Assembly (NCBI RefSeq): GCF_001679485.1
Contig: NZ_LZOZ01000001.1
Location: forward strand, 1-64,000
From: Haemophilus sp. CCUG 60358
Lineage (GTDB): Bacteria; Pseudomonadota; Gammaproteobacteria; Enterobacterales; Pasteurellaceae
Length of the DNA stretch: 64,000 nt
Direction: 5' to 3'
Part shown: positions 23,438-32,590 of the stretch, piece after piece
How positions within the stretch are numbered: the stretch's first letter is position 1
How the letters are laid out: each line of letters opens with the position of its first letter
Notes under the pieces: model-generated
Seen by the model: the letters and a program-made list of their open reading frames with translations, nothing else
The model's database searches: none
What the model was told of the DNA's origin: nothing
Program-made: the position numbers and the translations under genes

Positions 23438-23827
23438 ATGAGCGAATCAATTTTAATTTTTGGTGGAAAAAGCTTAAAAGAAATGAAAGAAGATGGCGGC
23501 ATTGGTTGGTGGTGTGTTAATCAAGAGAGAGCTGAAAATTTAGAATATGCTGTGATAACTCGTTGTTTAACTCAAGAGTGGGCTACTCACGATGTCGAGC
23601 AGGGAACTGCAATTATGGTTTGCAAGCTTACGGGAATAGTTGGTAAAGCTATTGATAGTAATCGTAAATGTTTGGAGTTTAGTTCCTATGCGAAAATTAA
23701 TATTCCAAATGCATGGCAAAAAATAACTAATAATCAAAGAAATCCATTCAAATATATTGAAACAAATAAATTATTAAAAGACTTAGAAATCAATATAAGT
23801 GAATTAAGTTGGTTAAACTTTTCTTAG
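23438..23827 (+). CDS. Unrecognised 129-residue protein next to yqfB
   Basis: No family recognised. It is soluble, without signal peptide. It opens SESILIFGGKSLKEMKEDGGIGWWCVNQERAENLEYAV, has a middle that looks like beta strands (GTAIMVCKLTGIVGKAI, KCLEFSSYAKINIP) and a Lys/Asn-rich end. The WWCVN start and strand pattern could suit a PUA/EVE-like fold, which would pair with the adjacent ASCH protein, but this is speculation. It follows yqfB copy 2 by 2 bases with a GGTGAG ribosome binding site. Base composition is more AT-rich than valS. Confidence 0.75.
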   Translation: MSESILIFGGKSLKEMKEDGGIGWWCVNQERAENLEYAVITRCLTQEWATHDVEQGTAIMVCKLTGIVGKAIDSNRKCLEFSSYAKINIPNAWQKITNNQRNPFKYIETNKLLKDLEINISELSWLNFS

Positions 23828-23841
23828 TTTAATTTTAATAA

Positions 23842-23902
23842 TGTAGGGTAGGTCTTAGCCTACCACTTCAATTTAAACAGTGGGCTAAAAGCCCACCCTA
23901 CA
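23842..23902. repeat. Palindromic dispersed-repeat pair between accessory module and valS
   Basis: Two related units in opposite orientation: TGTAGGGTAGGTCTTAGCCT (from 23842) and the complement of TGTAGGGTGGGCTTTTAGCC (to 23902). Each has its own inner palindrome (GTAGGCT-like and GTGGGCT/AGCCCAC), and the ends TGTAGGGT/ACCCTACA are inverted repeats, so the whole may fold as one hairpin. It resembles REP-type repeats seen in other proteobacteria. No tnpA-REP gene is present here. Confidence 0.65.
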
Positions 23903-23916
23903 AAAAGAGAACAACA

Positions 23917-26781
23917 ATGACACAAAAATTCGAAATGGCAGACCGTTTTAATCCGTCTGCGGTAGAACAAGCCCTTTATCAACATTGGGAAGAGAGCGGT
24001 TATTTTAAACCGTCTGAAAATGAAAACGCGCCAAGCTATTGTATTGCGATTCCGCCACCGAATGTAACCGGCTCTTTACACATGGGGCATGCTTTCCAAC
24101 AAACCTTAATGGATACCTTGATCCGTTTTAACCGTATGGAAGGACATAACACCTTATGGCAAGCGGGGACAGACCATGCGGGTATCGCAACCCAAATGGT
24201 AGTAGAGCGTAAAATTGCCGCAGAAGAAGGCAAAACTCGCCACGATTATGGTCGTGAAGCATTTATCAATAAAATTTGGGATTGGAAAGCCTATTCAGGC
24301 GGCACAATCAGCCAACAAATGCGTCGTTTAGGTAACTCAATCGACTGGGAACGTGAGCGTTTCACGATGGACGATGGTTTATCGAATGCAGTAAAAGAAG
24401 TGTTTGTTCGTTTGTACGAAGAAGGCTTGATTTACCGTGGTAAACGCTTAGTAAACTGGGATCCAAAACTTCACACCGCGATTTCTGATTTAGAAGTGGA
24501 AAACAAAGAGAGCAAAGGTTCGCTTTGGCATTTCCGCTATCCGTTAGCAAATGGCGCGAAAACGGCAGATGGTAAGGATTATTTAGTGGTGGCAACCACG
24601 CGTCCAGAAACCATGTTGGGCGATACAGCGGTTGCGGTGCATCCTGAAGATGAGCGTTATCAATCTTTAATCGGTAAAACGGTCGTTCTGCCATTGGCAA
24701 ACCGTGAAATTCCGATTATTGCCGATGAATATGTGGATCGTGAATTCGGTACTGGTGTAGTGAAAATTACCCCTGCGCACGACTTTAACGACTACGAAGT
24801 CGGTAAACGTCACAGCTTGCCGATGGTTAACGTATTAACCTTAAATGCAGATATTCGTGATGAAGCAGAAATTATCGGTACTGATGGCAAACCACTTGCA
24901 GGCTATGAAGCGACTATTCCTGAAGATTACCGTGGCTTAGAGCGTTTTGCTGCTCGTAAGAAAATCGTGGCAGATTTTGAAGCGCTTGGTTTATTAGACG
25001 AAATTAAACCGCACGATCTCAAAGTGCCTTATGGCGACCGTGGTGGCGTGCCGATTGAGCCGATGCTAACTGACCAATGGTATGTGAGCGTGAAACCGCT
25101 TGCCGATGTGGCAATTAAAGCGGTGGAAGACGGCGAAATCCAATTCGTGCCGAAACAATACGAAAACCTTTATTTCTCTTGGATGCGTGATATTCAAGAT
25201 TGGTGTATCTCTCGCCAACTTTGGTGGGGGCACCGCATTCCGGCGTGGTATGACGCGGAAGGCAATGTGTATGTTGCGCGTAACGAAGAAGAAGTGCGGT
25301 CAAAATACAACTTAGATTCTGCGGTTGAACTCAAACAAGATGAAGACGTGTTAGACACGTGGTTCTCATCAGGCTTATGGACATTCTCAACTTTAGGCTG
25401 GCCAGAGCAAACTAAAGAACTCAAAATGTTCCACCCAACGGATGTGTTAATCACGGGCTTCGATATCATCTTCTTCTGGGTTGCGCGTATGATTATGTTC
25501 ACGATGCACTTCGTGAAAGATGAAAACGGCAAACCACAAGTACCATTCAAAACCGTGTACGTAACAGGCTTGATCCGTGATGAAAACGGACAAAAAATGT
25601 CGAAATCGAAAGGTAATGTGCTTGACCCAATCGATATGATTGACGGTATCAGCCTTGAGGATTTACTTGAAAAACGTACCGGCAACATGATGCAGCCGCA
25701 ATTAGCCGAGAAAATTGCTAAAGCAACGCGCAAAGAATTTGCTGAAGGTATTGCGGCTCACGGTACAGACGCATTACGTTTCACATTAGCGGCATTGGCT
25801 TCAAACGGTCGTGACATCAACTGGGATATGAAACGTTTAGAAGGCTACCGCAACTTCTGTAATAAATTGTGGAATGCAAGCCGTTTCGTCTTAACAAATG
25901 AAAAATTAGATTTAAGCGAAGGTGAGATCGAATTCTCATTAGCGGATCGTTGGATTCAATCAGAATTCAACCGCACAGTGGAGACTTTCCGTAATTCATT
26001 AAGCCAATATCGTTTTGACCTTTGTGCCAATGCGATTTATGAATTCACTTGGAACCAATTCTGTGACTGGTATTTAGAATTAACTAAACCAGTATTTGCA
26101 AACGGCAATGCAGCACAAATCCGTGCGGCAAGTCAAACTTTGGTTCACGTGTTAGAAAAATTATTACGTTTAGCACATCCACTGATTCCATTTATTACCG
26201 AAGAAATTTGGCAAAAAGTGAAAGGATTTGTGGGCATTACAGCTGACAGCATTATGCTACAACCTTTCCCACAAGTGGAAGATAACGGCTTTGATCCAGA
26301 AGCAGAAACAGAAATTGAGTGGTTAAAAGAAGTGATCGTTGCGGTGCGGAATATTCGTGCAGAAAGCAACATCGCACCAAGCAAAGGCTTAGATCTGTTA
26401 TTCCGTAATTTAAGTGCAGAAAACGCAAAAATTCTCGAAAAACAGAGCGCTCTTTTAAAAGCCATGGCGAAATTAGACAATGTTCAAGTATTAGCCGCAA
26501 ACGAAACCGCACCACTTGCGGTAGCAAAACTCGTCGGCAATGCGGAATTGCTCGTACCAATGGCTGGCTTTATTAATAAAGAAGCTGAGCTTGCGCGTTT
26601 AACTAAAGAGATTGAAAAATATCAAAATGAAGTTAAACGTATCGAGAATAAACTTAGTAATGAAGCTTTTGTGGCTAAAGCGCCTGAAGCAGTAATTGCG
26701 AAAGAACGCGAAAAACAAGCGGAATACCAATCTGGTTTAGAAAAAATCCAAGAACAGTATAAAGCGATTGAAGCGTTGTAG
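23917..26781 (+). CDS. valS: Valyl-tRNA synthetase
   Basis: Class I synthetase charging tRNA-Val, with an editing domain that removes threonine. The 954 residues carry the HIGH-type motif [14 protein letters not shown] (HMGH 55-58) and KMSKS (560-564). The CP1 editing domain lies between (about 190-340, [17 protein letters not shown]). A C-terminal coiled coil (about 880-954) binds tRNA. Start ATG 23917 follows an AGAGAAC stretch right after the repeat element. Confidence 0.97.
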   Translation: MTQKFEMADRFNPSAVEQALYQHWEESGYFKPSENENAPSYCIAIPPPNVTGSLHMGHAFQQTLMDTLIRFNRMEGHNTLWQAGTDHAGIATQMVVERKIAAEEGKTRHDYGREAFINKIWDWKAYSGGTISQQMRRLGNSIDWERERFTMDDGLSNAVKEVFVRLYEEGLIYRGKRLVNWDPKLHTAISDLEVENKESKGSLWHFRYPLANGAKTADGKDYLVVATTRPETMLGDTAVAVHPEDERYQSLIGKTVVLPLANREIPIIADEYVDREFGTGVVKITPAHDFNDYEVGKRHSLPMVNVLTLNADIRDEAEIIGTDGKPLAGYEATIPEDYRGLERFAARKKIVADFEALGLLDEIKPHDLKVPYGDRGGVPIEPMLTDQWYVSVKPLADVAIKAVEDGEIQFVPKQYENLYFSWMRDIQDWCISRQLWWGHRIPAWYDAEGNVYVARNEEEVRSKYNLDSAVELKQDEDVLDTWFSSGLWTFSTLGWPEQTKELKMFHPTDVLITGFDIIFFWVARMIMFTMHFVKDENGKPQVPFKTVYVTGLIRDENGQKMSKSKGNVLDPIDMIDGISLEDLLEKRTGNMMQPQLAEKIAKATRKEFAEGIAAHGTDALRFTLAALASNGRDINWDMKRLEGYRNFCNKLWNASRFVLTNEKLDLSEGEIEFSLADRWIQSEFNRTVETFRNSLSQYRFDLCANAIYEFTWNQFCDWYLELTKPVFANGNAAQIRAASQTLVHVLEKLLRLAHPLIPFITEEIWQKVKGFVGITADSIMLQPFPQVEDNGFDPEAETEIEWLKEVIVAVRNIRAESNIAPSKGLDLLFRNLSAENAKILEKQSALLKAMAKLDNVQVLAANETAPLAVAKLVGNAELLVPMAGFINKEAELARLTKEIEKYQNEVKRIENKLSNEAFVAKAPEAVIAKEREKQAEYQSGLEKIQEQYKAIEAL

Positions 26782-26795
26782 TTTTAAAACGAAGT

Positions 26796-26832
26796 AAAAA
26801 AGCGGTCAGATTTAAAGTCTGACCGCTTTTTT
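26796..26832. terminator. Bidirectional terminator between valS and ydiJ
   Basis: AAAAAAGCGGTCAGA (26796-26810) and TCTGACCGCTTTTTT (26818-26832) are perfect 15-base arms with a 7-base loop. It resembles the uptake-signal terminators but lacks the exact 9-mer. Confidence 0.9.
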
Positions 26833-26869
26833 ATTTTTTACGATATTTGTTGTAAGTAGAAAATCTATT

Positions 26870-29800
26870 CTAGTTATTCAATACTTCAAGCAATGCTTGC
26901 ACAGGGTGTTTCAAGATGGCTTTTTCATATCGCTTCACTTGGCTACGGCAGGAATAGCCGGTTGCGAGACAATGATTCGGATCTTTACCTTGTAATTTTT
27001 TGCCCCAAGATACGTCGTAAATATCTTTCGACATGGTTTGATTTCGAACCTCATGACCAAATACACCCGCCATACCACAGCAGCCGACTTTTTCTACCTT
27101 CAAGGTTTGTCCAAATTGCGCAAAAATATACTGCCATTCTTTCGGGCTGTTTGGCATAAAGGTGGATTCAGTACAATGAGGGAATAAATGCCACTCAAAA
27201 GTGCGGTCAGATTTTGCAATATTTTTCACTGCACTTTGTAATGTGGTACTTTCTAATTGATTGGTCAGCCATTCATGAGCTGTGAGTACATGGAAATCAC
27301 CGCGAGAATCACCTAAGGCCTCTTTATATTCATCTCGATAAGAAAGCACAATAGCGGAATCAACTCCGACTAAAGGCACATTTAATTTGGCGACGCGATT
27401 TAAAAACTCCGCTTGTGTTTTCGCGGTTTTACTAAAGCGAGCTAAAAAACCTTTAATATGCATGGCTTTGCCATTGGGTTTGAAAGGCAGAAGGATTGGT
27501 GAGAATCCTAATTTTTGTGTGAGAGCGACAAAGTCTCGCACCACTTTAGCATCGTAATAAGAGGTATAAGGATCTTGTACGATAAAGAGCATATTGGCTT
27601 TTTCTGTTGCACTGAGACCTTCCAACTCTTCTAATTTTTTGTCTTGGTAGCCAATTTCCACTAATTGTTGTTGAAGGTTTGGCTCAGAAAGGAGAGGCAA
27701 ATCAGTCATGCCAAGCGTTTTTTCAACCAAGCTTTGAGTAACTTTCAGTTTGGTGAAATAATTGAATAATGCCGGTTGTTTCGCCATATAAGGTGCAGCA
27801 ACTTCTAAATTCGCCACAATATGATCTTTGGCTGGGCGCAAATAACGACTGTGGTAGAAATGGAAAAATTTCGCACGGAAACTTGGTACGTCAATTTTAA
27901 TCGGGCATTGGCTTGCACAGGCTTTACAAGCCAGACAAGTATCCATTGCTGCTTTTACTTCATGTGAGAAGTCATATTCACCACGCCATTTCTGCACGCT
28001 ATTGCGGAAACGTTCCACAAGTGCGGTCAGTTTCACTTGTGTTTTATGAAAATCTAATTGATCAGGCGATACGTTTTCATTCGCCATCAATCGCAGCCAC
28101 TCACGCACCATAGCGGCTCGTCCTTTTGGCGAGAATACGCGGTTTTTACTCACTTTCATGGAAGGACACATAATGCTGTGCTCATCAAAGTTAAAGCAAA
28201 GTCCGTTACCGTTACAATTCATCGCACCTTTGAATTCATCTCGCATTTGAATTGGGATTTGGCGATCATTGTCCGCACGCATTGGCGAGAGAATAGAATA
28301 GAGTTCAGCATTGCTATTAAGTGGCGTACAGATTTTACCTGGATTGAGACGATTGTTTGGATCAAATAAAAATTTCACATAACGTAACTCTTGCCAAAGT
28401 TCGGGAGTAAAGAATTTCTCGCCATAATGAGAGCGTACCCCTTTACCGTGTTCCCCCCATAGCAAACCGCCGTATTTCACTGTGAGTTCAGCTACTTCAT
28501 CTGAAATTAGTTTAAAGAGTTTTATTTGGTCTTTATCGCATAAGTCCAAAGCCGGGCGAACGTGTAATACGCCAGCATCCACATGACCAAACATCCCATA
28601 TTGCAGATTATGACTATCTAATAAGGCTCTAAATTCTGCAATGTAATCCGCAAGATGTTCTGGTGGCACACAGGTATCTTCCACAAAAGGAATCGGTTTG
28701 GCAGCACCTTTCGCATTCCCCAATAGCCCCACCGCTTTTTTACGCATGGCGTAAATACGTTCAATAGAAGGCAAGTCAGAACAAAGTTGGTAGCCGATAA
28801 TATGATCTTTGCCTTGTGCAATTTTTTCATCTAATTGCTGACAAAGTGCGGTCACTTGGCTGTCGATTTTAGCTTGATTGTTGCCCGCATATTCAACAAT
28901 GTTTAAACCAAGAATTGGATTTTGTTCTTCTTCTGTTAAAAGTTCTTTCACTGAATGCCAAATAATATCTTGCTTAGCAAGGTTCAGCACTTTGGAATCG
29001 ACGGTTTCAACTGAAAGGGCATTGGCTTTCACCATAAAAGGCGCATTGCGAAGGGCTGCATCAAATGAGCTGTACTTCACATTAATTAAGGTACGATATT
29101 TAGGAATAGGCAATAAATTGAGTTTAGCTTCGCAGATAAACGCAAGTGAACCTTCTGATCCCGTTAAAATTCGGGTGAGATTAAATTCACTTTCATCGTT
29201 ATTAAAGACATTCTTAAGATCGTAACCAGTGAGAAAGCGATTGAGTTGTGGTAAATCTTGAATGATTGAGGCGCGCTTTTCTTTACAACGTTGGAAAATC
29301 GTTTGATGTAGTGTTTTTCCATTTTCTGTAAGCGGGTAGTTTTCTAAAACATCGTCAGATTTGACCGCACTTGTATCTAATATTTCACCATTCATCAAAA
29401 CAGAACGTAATGCTAAAACGTGATCGGAGGTTTTACCATATTGTAATGAACCTTGACCGGAAGCATCGGTATTAATCATGCCACCGAGGGTTGCTCGATT
29501 ACTGGTAGAGAGTTCTGGCGCAAAGAATAAGCCGTGAGGTTTTAAAAATTGGTTTAGTTGGTCTTTTACTACGCCTGCTTGTACGCGAACCCAACGTTCT
29601 TCTATATTAAGCTCTAAAATGCCTGTCATGTGGCGAGAGAGATCCACAATAATATTGTTATTAATAGATTGTCCATTAGTGCCCGTGCCACCACCGCGAG
29701 GTGTAAAGGTCAAGTGAAGGTATTTCTCTTTATTCGCTAATTTAGTGATACGTACCACATCAGCAACAGATTTAGGGAATAAAATAGCTTGTGGAAGTTG

Positions 29801-29947
29801 CTGATAGACGCTGTTATCCGTAGAGAGACTTAAACGGTCGGCATAATTTGAGGCAATATCACCTTCAAAATGCTGTTTTTGGAGCTCGCTAAGATAATCA
29901 CTTACCACATTATTAAGTTGTGGCACATTAGAAAGACGGGGCAACAT
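26870..29947 (-). CDS. ydiJ: FAD-linked D-2-hydroxyacid dehydrogenase, YdiJ type
   Basis: Like E. coli YdiJ, a two-part flavoprotein with an iron-sulfur section, reported to oxidise D-2-hydroxyglutarate. The FAD_binding_4 domain is at about 45-260 (PRGGGTGTNGQSINNNIIVDLSRH, TLGGMINTDASGQGS), the FAD-oxidase C domain at 260-540 (GEHGKGVRSHYGE), then a 4Fe-4S motif CLACKACASQCPIK at about 650-665, and CCG-type repeats near the end (FPHCTESTF, KVGCCGMAGVFGHE). I start at 29947 (MLPRLSNVP), 1025 residues against 1018 in E. coli. The last electron acceptor cannot be read from the sequence. Confidence 0.9.
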   Translation of the reverse strand: MLPRLSNVPQLNNVVSDYLSELQKQHFEGDIASNYADRLSLSTDNSVYQQLPQAILFPKSVADVVRITKLANKEKYLHLTFTPRGGGTGTNGQSINNNIIVDLSRHMTGILELNIEERWVRVQAGVVKDQLNQFLKPHGLFFAPELSTSNRATLGGMINTDASGQGSLQYGKTSDHVLALRSVLMNGEILDTSAVKSDDVLENYPLTENGKTLHQTIFQRCKEKRASIIQDLPQLNRFLTGYDLKNVFNNDESEFNLTRILTGSEGSLAFICEAKLNLLPIPKYRTLINVKYSSFDAALRNAPFMVKANALSVETVDSKVLNLAKQDIIWHSVKELLTEEEQNPILGLNIVEYAGNNQAKIDSQVTALCQQLDEKIAQGKDHIIGYQLCSDLPSIERIYAMRKKAVGLLGNAKGAAKPIPFVEDTCVPPEHLADYIAEFRALLDSHNLQYGMFGHVDAGVLHVRPALDLCDKDQIKLFKLISDEVAELTVKYGGLLWGEHGKGVRSHYGEKFFTPELWQELRYVKFLFDPNNRLNPGKICTPLNSNAELYSILSPMRADNDRQIPIQMRDEFKGAMNCNGNGLCFNFDEHSIMCPSMKVSKNRVFSPKGRAAMVREWLRLMANENVSPDQLDFHKTQVKLTALVERFRNSVQKWRGEYDFSHEVKAAMDTCLACKACASQCPIKIDVPSFRAKFFHFYHSRYLRPAKDHIVANLEVAAPYMAKQPALFNYFTKLKVTQSLVEKTLGMTDLPLLSEPNLQQQLVEIGYQDKKLEELEGLSATEKANMLFIVQDPYTSYYDAKVVRDFVALTQKLGFSPILLPFKPNGKAMHIKGFLARFSKTAKTQAEFLNRVAKLNVPLVGVDSAIVLSYRDEYKEALGDSRGDFHVLTAHEWLTNQLESTTLQSAVKNIAKSDRTFEWHLFPHCTESTFMPNSPKEWQYIFAQFGQTLKVEKVGCCGMAGVFGHEVRNQTMSKDIYDVSWGKKLQGKDPNHCLATGYSCRSQVKRYEKAILKHPVQALLEVLNN

Positions 29948-30346
29948 AAAATCACTCACACATAAATAGAGAAGAAAGTGAATTTGATGATATATGAAGC
30001 TCAAAAAAAAGTCGATTTCAACAAAAGATATTTTTTGTTAGAATAGAAAACGGGTTAAAAATTACCCTGTTTTTTGTGAATGAACGTTCATTTTTTGGGT
30101 GGTTTGTCTATAAAACAACCAAAAGGGGCAAAAAAAGTTTGATCTTTGGTGTTTTTATAGGATAATAACCATACTTTTGAACGTTCCTTTGGCTATGGCA
30201 AAGGAATTGAATTTGTCAAAAGGATAAGTTAGGGCAAATTCAAAACCCTAGTTAAGCAATGTTTAGAGTGTTTCTTTTTTGTAAAGTTCACGATAGACAA
30301 GGAAACTTTTCTTATTAATAACGATGACTAAATAGAGGACATCAAA
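29948..30346. other. 399-base gap between ydiJ and ompA
   Basis: No coding sequence is evident. It holds a 14-bp palindrome AATGAACGTTCATT (30079-30092), the likely ompA promoter, and an ompA leader of about 170 bases with two hairpins: TTCCTTTG (30184-30191) with CAAAGGAA (30199-30206), and TTAGGG (30229-30234) with CCCTAG (30246-30251). Confidence 0.6.
30139..30166 (+). promoter_or_regulatory. Likely ompA promoter
   Basis: TTGATC (30139-30144), 16 bases, then GATAAT (30161-30166). It would give a leader of about 170 bases, as is usual for ompA genes. Confidence 0.5.
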
Positions 30347-31447
30347 ATGAAAAAAACTGCAATCGCATTAGTTGTTGCTGGTTTAGCAGCAGCTTCTGTA
30401 GCTCAAGCAGCTCCACAAGAAAACACTTTCTATGCAGGTGTTAAAGCTGGTCAAGCATCTTTCCATGATGGTATCAAAGCTAATACTGATGCTACTAACC
30501 CTCGTAGCTTAGGTTTTGGTACTGGTTACAACCGTAATTCTTTCACTTACGGTGTATTCGGTGGTTACCAAATCTTAAATCGTGACAACTTAGGTTTAGC
30601 GGTTGAATTAGGTTACGACGATTTCGGTCGTGTTAAATTTAAAGATGCTGGTAAAGTAGCACGCAAACACACCAACCATGGTGCACACTTAAGCGTTAAA
30701 GGTAGCTACAACCTTGGCGGTTTAACTTCTGCTTTAGAAGGTTTAGACTTCTACGGTCGTGCTGGTGCAGCTTTAGTTCGTTCAGACTATAAAGTATACA
30801 ACTCAACAGGCGCTCGCGTTCGTGGTGCAGGTGAACACAGCTTACGTGTTTCTCCAGTATTCGCAGCAGGTTTCGAGTATGCGTTACCATCTTTACCAGA
30901 GTTAGCATTACGTCTTGAATATCAATGGTTAGCTCGCGTAGGTAAATTACGTACCGGTGCTACTGAGAACAGTTCTGTAGACTACAACCCATGGATCGGT
31001 TCTATCAACGCTGGTTTATCTTACCGTTTCGGTCAAGGTGCTGCTCCAGTTGTTGCACCTGAAGTTGTAAGCAAAACTTTCAACTTAAGCTCTGATGTAA
31101 CTTTCGCGTTCGGTAAAGCTAACTTAAAACCACAAGCTCAAGCAACTTTAGACGGTATCTACGGTGAAATCGTTCAAATCAACAACGCTAACGTAGCAGT
31201 TGCGGGTTATACAGACCGTATCGGTAAAGATGAACCAAACGTTAAATTATCACAACGTCGTGCAGACTCTGTAGCTAACTACTTAGTAGCTAAAGGTGTT
31301 CCAGCTCAAAACATTTCTGCAGTTGGTCACGGTAAAGCTAACCCAGTTACAGGTTCTACTTGTGACGCGGTTAAAGGTCGTAAAGCACTTATCGCTTGTT
31401 TAGCGCCAGACCGTCGTGTTGAAATCGCAGTTAACGGTACTAAATAA
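30347..31447 (+). CDS. ompA: Outer membrane protein P5 (OmpA family)
   Basis: Major heat-modifiable outer membrane protein, P5 in Haemophilus, involved in cell-wall anchoring, mucin binding and factor H recruitment in H. influenzae. The 366 residues have a signal peptide (cut after AQA, residue 21), an eight-strand beta barrel to about 230 with long loops, a Pro/Ala hinge (GAAPVVAPEVV) and an OmpA C-terminal domain (NLSSDVTFAFGKANLKPQA, LSQRRADSVANYL) that holds peptidoglycan. A Cys pair near the end (STCDAV, LIACLAP) is typical. Codon use is strongly biased, as for a very abundant protein. Confidence 0.96.
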   Translation: MKKTAIALVVAGLAAASVAQAAPQENTFYAGVKAGQASFHDGIKANTDATNPRSLGFGTGYNRNSFTYGVFGGYQILNRDNLGLAVELGYDDFGRVKFKDAGKVARKHTNHGAHLSVKGSYNLGGLTSALEGLDFYGRAGAALVRSDYKVYNSTGARVRGAGEHSLRVSPVFAAGFEYALPSLPELALRLEYQWLARVGKLRTGATENSSVDYNPWIGSINAGLSYRFGQGAAPVVAPEVVSKTFNLSSDVTFAFGKANLKPQAQATLDGIYGEIVQINNANVAVAGYTDRIGKDEPNVKLSQRRADSVANYLVAKGVPAQNISAVGHGKANPVTGSTCDAVKGRKALIACLAPDRRVEIAVNGTK

Positions 31448-31482
31448 TTTTATTTAGTTATCCATTAACGGATTGGCATTAG

Positions 31483-31511
31483 AAGACCTAAACTTCGGTT
31501 TAGGTCTTTTC
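31483..31511 (+). terminator. Terminator after ompA with a UUCG tetraloop
   Basis: AAGACCTAAAC (31483-31493) and GTTTAGGTCTT (31498-31508) pair perfectly round the stable loop TTCG, followed by TTTTCTT. Confidence 0.92.
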
Positions 31512-31549
31512 TTATATAAATTAAACCTATAAATTGAAGGAATTTTTGA

Positions 31550-32131
31550 ATGAAAAAGTGGATTATCTTGATTATTATCGCCGTTGCTGCAGGTTTTGGC
31601 TTAATGTCTAGCTACAATGGCTTAGTAAAAGCAGAAACTGAAATTGATTCTGTTTGGGCAAATGTTGAATCATCTTATCAACGTCGTGCTGATTTAATTC
31701 CAAACTTAGTGAATACTGTAAAAGGTCAAGCTAATTTTGAACAACAGACATTAACCAATGTAATCGAAGCTCGCGCAAAAGCGACACAAACTAAAATTGA
31801 TCCGTCTAATTTAACGGAAGAACAATTAAACGAATTCCAACAAAACCAAAATCAAGTGGGTTCAGCATTATCTCGCTTACTTGTTACAGTAGAACAATAC
31901 CCACAATTAAAAGCGAATGAAGGTTTTATGAACTTACAAGCGCAACTTGAAGGTACAGAAAACCGTATCAATGTGGCTCGTAATAAATTTAATGAAGCTG
32001 CACGTATCTATAATGAAAAAGTACGTCAATTCCCAACTAAATTAGCGGCAATGATTTTTGGTTTTAAAGCTAAACCTTACTTTAAATCAGCTGCAGGCGC
32101 TGAAAATGCACCAACTGTAAACTTTAACTAA
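31550..32131 (+). CDS. lemA: LemA family protein
   Basis: A 193-residue protein with one N-terminal membrane helix (about 3-20) and a helical domain outside it. Family signatures are YNGLVKAETEIDSVWANVESSYQRRADLIPNLVNTVKGQ and NVARNKFNEAARIYNEKVRQFP. Function of LemA proteins is not settled; links to cell envelope processes are reported. It heads an operon with two TPM-domain genes, a common partnership. RBS GAAGG at 31536-31540. Confidence 0.92.
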   Translation: MKKWIILIIIAVAAGFGLMSSYNGLVKAETEIDSVWANVESSYQRRADLIPNLVNTVKGQANFEQQTLTNVIEARAKATQTKIDPSNLTEEQLNEFQQNQNQVGSALSRLLVTVEQYPQLKANEGFMNLQAQLEGTENRINVARNKFNEAARIYNEKVRQFPTKLAAMIFGFKAKPYFKSAAGAENAPTVNFN

Positions 32132-32140
32132 GGTTTATCT

Positions 32141-32590
32141 ATGCCATTCTTTTCCAGAATTCCGGTAGATAAAAAGCAAATCGAGGCGGCGATTAGTCGC
32201 CTCGAAAGCTTAAGTTCGGCTGAATTACGTGTTTATATTGAACGTAAAGTACCAAAGGCTTCAGCACAGCTGTCTGCAATGGAACGAGCTTTAGAAGTGT
32301 TTGATGAACTGGAAATGCATAAAACAGCGGCACAAAATGCCGTGTTGATTTATGTGGGATATAAAAATCATCTTTGTGCAATCGTAGGTGATAAAGGAAT
32401 CCATCAATTTGTTGATGTGGCTTATTGGCAGTTACAATGTGATTTAATGATTGAGCAGTTTAAACAAAAAGCTTATACACAAGGCATTGTGGATGCGATT
32501 GATCGTATCAGTGATATTTTATCTCGCCATTTCCCTATTCAGCCTGATGACGTGAATGAATTATCTAATGAGGTAATTATTAATGGCTAA
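32141..32590 (+). CDS. TPM-domain protein (YgcG/DUF5130-like), short
   Basis: A 149-residue protein without signal peptide. The order RIPVDKKQIEAAISRLESLSSAELRVYIERKVPK and the middle QNAVLIYVGYKNHLCAIVGDKGIHQ, ending VDAIDRISDILSRHFP, fits the TPM (phosphatase-like) domain, minus the membrane segments of its neighbour. Biochemical role not established. Starts nine bases after lemA and its last 8 bases overlap the next gene, so the three are one transcriptional unit. Confidence 0.8.
   Translation: MPFFSRIPVDKKQIEAAISRLESLSSAELRVYIERKVPKASAQLSAMERALEVFDELEMHKTAAQNAVLIYVGYKNHLCAIVGDKGIHQFVDVAYWQLQCDLMIEQFKQKAYTQGIVDAIDRISDILSRHFPIQPDDVNELSNEVIING

Noticed and set aside
23438..23827. Considered as an antitoxin or toxin partner of yqfB
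   Set aside because: Neither protein has toxin or antitoxin motifs, and YqfB has a known enzyme role. I keep it as unknown.
25194..25733. 179-codon minus-strand frame inside valS
   Set aside because: Lies fully within valS, has no ribosome binding site or recognisable product, and has the composition of an antisense shadow.
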